Program-made: the position numbers and the translations under genes
NCBI GenBank assembly: GCA_012295275.1
Contig: CM022676.1
Span: 12,045,660 to 12,085,659 of the forward strand
Length of the DNA: 40,000 bases
Source of the DNA: Chrysomallon squamiferum
Taxonomy: Eukaryota > Mollusca > Gastropoda > Neomphalida > Peltospiridae
Direction: 5' to 3'
Shown: positions 39,377-40,000 of the stretch, piece after piece
Layout: the number at the start of each line of letters is the position of its first letter
How positions within the stretch are numbered: the first letter of the stretch is position 1
The notes under the pieces: generated by a model
The model's database searches: none
What the model saw: only the letters and a program-made list of their open reading frames with translations
What the model was told of the DNA's origin: nothing

Positions 39377-40000
39377 AAATAATAATTACTTAGTCATAAA
39401 GAATTCCAGTAAGCCTCAGCTACATTTATTTTACAATGGTAATTTATAAATAATACGATCTGTTAATTTACATTAATCGGTTCGTTGACTGCTTCGCGGT
39501 ATTTAATGGATCCTTTCTGAATGGGAAGCCATCTTGACTTACTTCGATAAGCGGCGTTTTTGTAATTACTTGTAAAATGATCAGCGGTCAGTTCCACTTG
39601 ACCATTTGTGCTTGTAAATGTTCAGATTTGATTCGTTTTCTATAAATAGATTTGGAATCAGGTCAGCGGCGCAGCTGGGCTAAAAGAGATATTTACGTCT
39701 GAAGCAGGAAATCTTTATTTTTATCTTTATTTTTATCTTTATTTTTATATTGATTTTTATCTTGAATTTTATCTTTATTTATTTTATTTTTATCTTTATT
39801 TTTTTTTTTTCCCCTCAGATTTTATGTTGTAAGTCGTGAATTACTTCTTTAAAGTTAGAAAGAAATATTTATCACTTTATAATTACGTATTAAGTAAGTG
39901 TAGATACGTTACAAAAACATTCAACTTCTAAAATATGTTCTGTTATGTATATCAGTGCTGTCAGAGATGTCTTGGTGTCATTTTAATGCGCATTTCTTTT
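39377..40000. other. AT-rich DNA, no gene seen
   Basis: Includes an imperfect TTTTTATCTTTA dodecamer repeat at about 39714-39805. Nothing else is recognised. Confidence 0.5.

Overview
The window looks like nuclear DNA from an animal, most probably a mollusc and perhaps a gastropod. The genes are split by short AT-rich introns with GT..AG borders. The gene families are metazoan: maelstrom, a fibrinogen-related lectin, an MS4A-like four-helix membrane protein, an FSIP2-like sperm protein and an intron-poor class A GPCR. Non-coding DNA is crowded with di-, tri- and tetranucleotide repeats. The mollusc assignment is inference from the gene set and repeat style; no species can be read from the sequence.

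Layout. 1-3970: no gene seen; promoter-like unique DNA (1-440, about 1100-1440) and long simple repeats. 3984-5199 (+): two exons of an FSIP2-like gene whose C-terminal hexapeptide repeat is frame-broken. 9554-6526 (-): five-exon MS4A-like gene. 9560-16380: no confident gene; a possible 1 kb element with inverted ends at 12082-13098. 21171-16389 (-): five-exon secreted PAN plus fibrinogen-domain protein. 21200-24130: intergenic DNA and the probable promoter/5' leader of maelstrom. 24137-33713 (+): complete 15-exon maelstrom (MAEL) gene, 571 aa, the best supported gene here. 33714-37247: 3' UTR and repeats. 37248-38555 (+): single-exon 435-aa GPCR. 38556-40000: 3' flank with repeats.

The genes do not form an operon or a shared pathway. 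MAEL (piRNA silencing in the germ line) and the FSIP2-like protein (sperm flagellum in vertebrates) are both germ-line linked by family knowledge; the fibrinogen protein suggests innate recognition and the GPCR chemo- or neuropeptide sensing.

The most unusual pattern is at exon ends. Three separate 5' splice sites, in two genes on opposite strands, have been copied into tandem minisatellites so that every repeat unit carries its own donor-like site: about 23 copies after MAEL exon 6, 12 after MS4A-like exon 4, and 3 after MAEL exon 7. A fourth repeat duplicates part of an MS4A-like exon with its acceptor. Several other introns begin simple repeats within a few bases of the donor.
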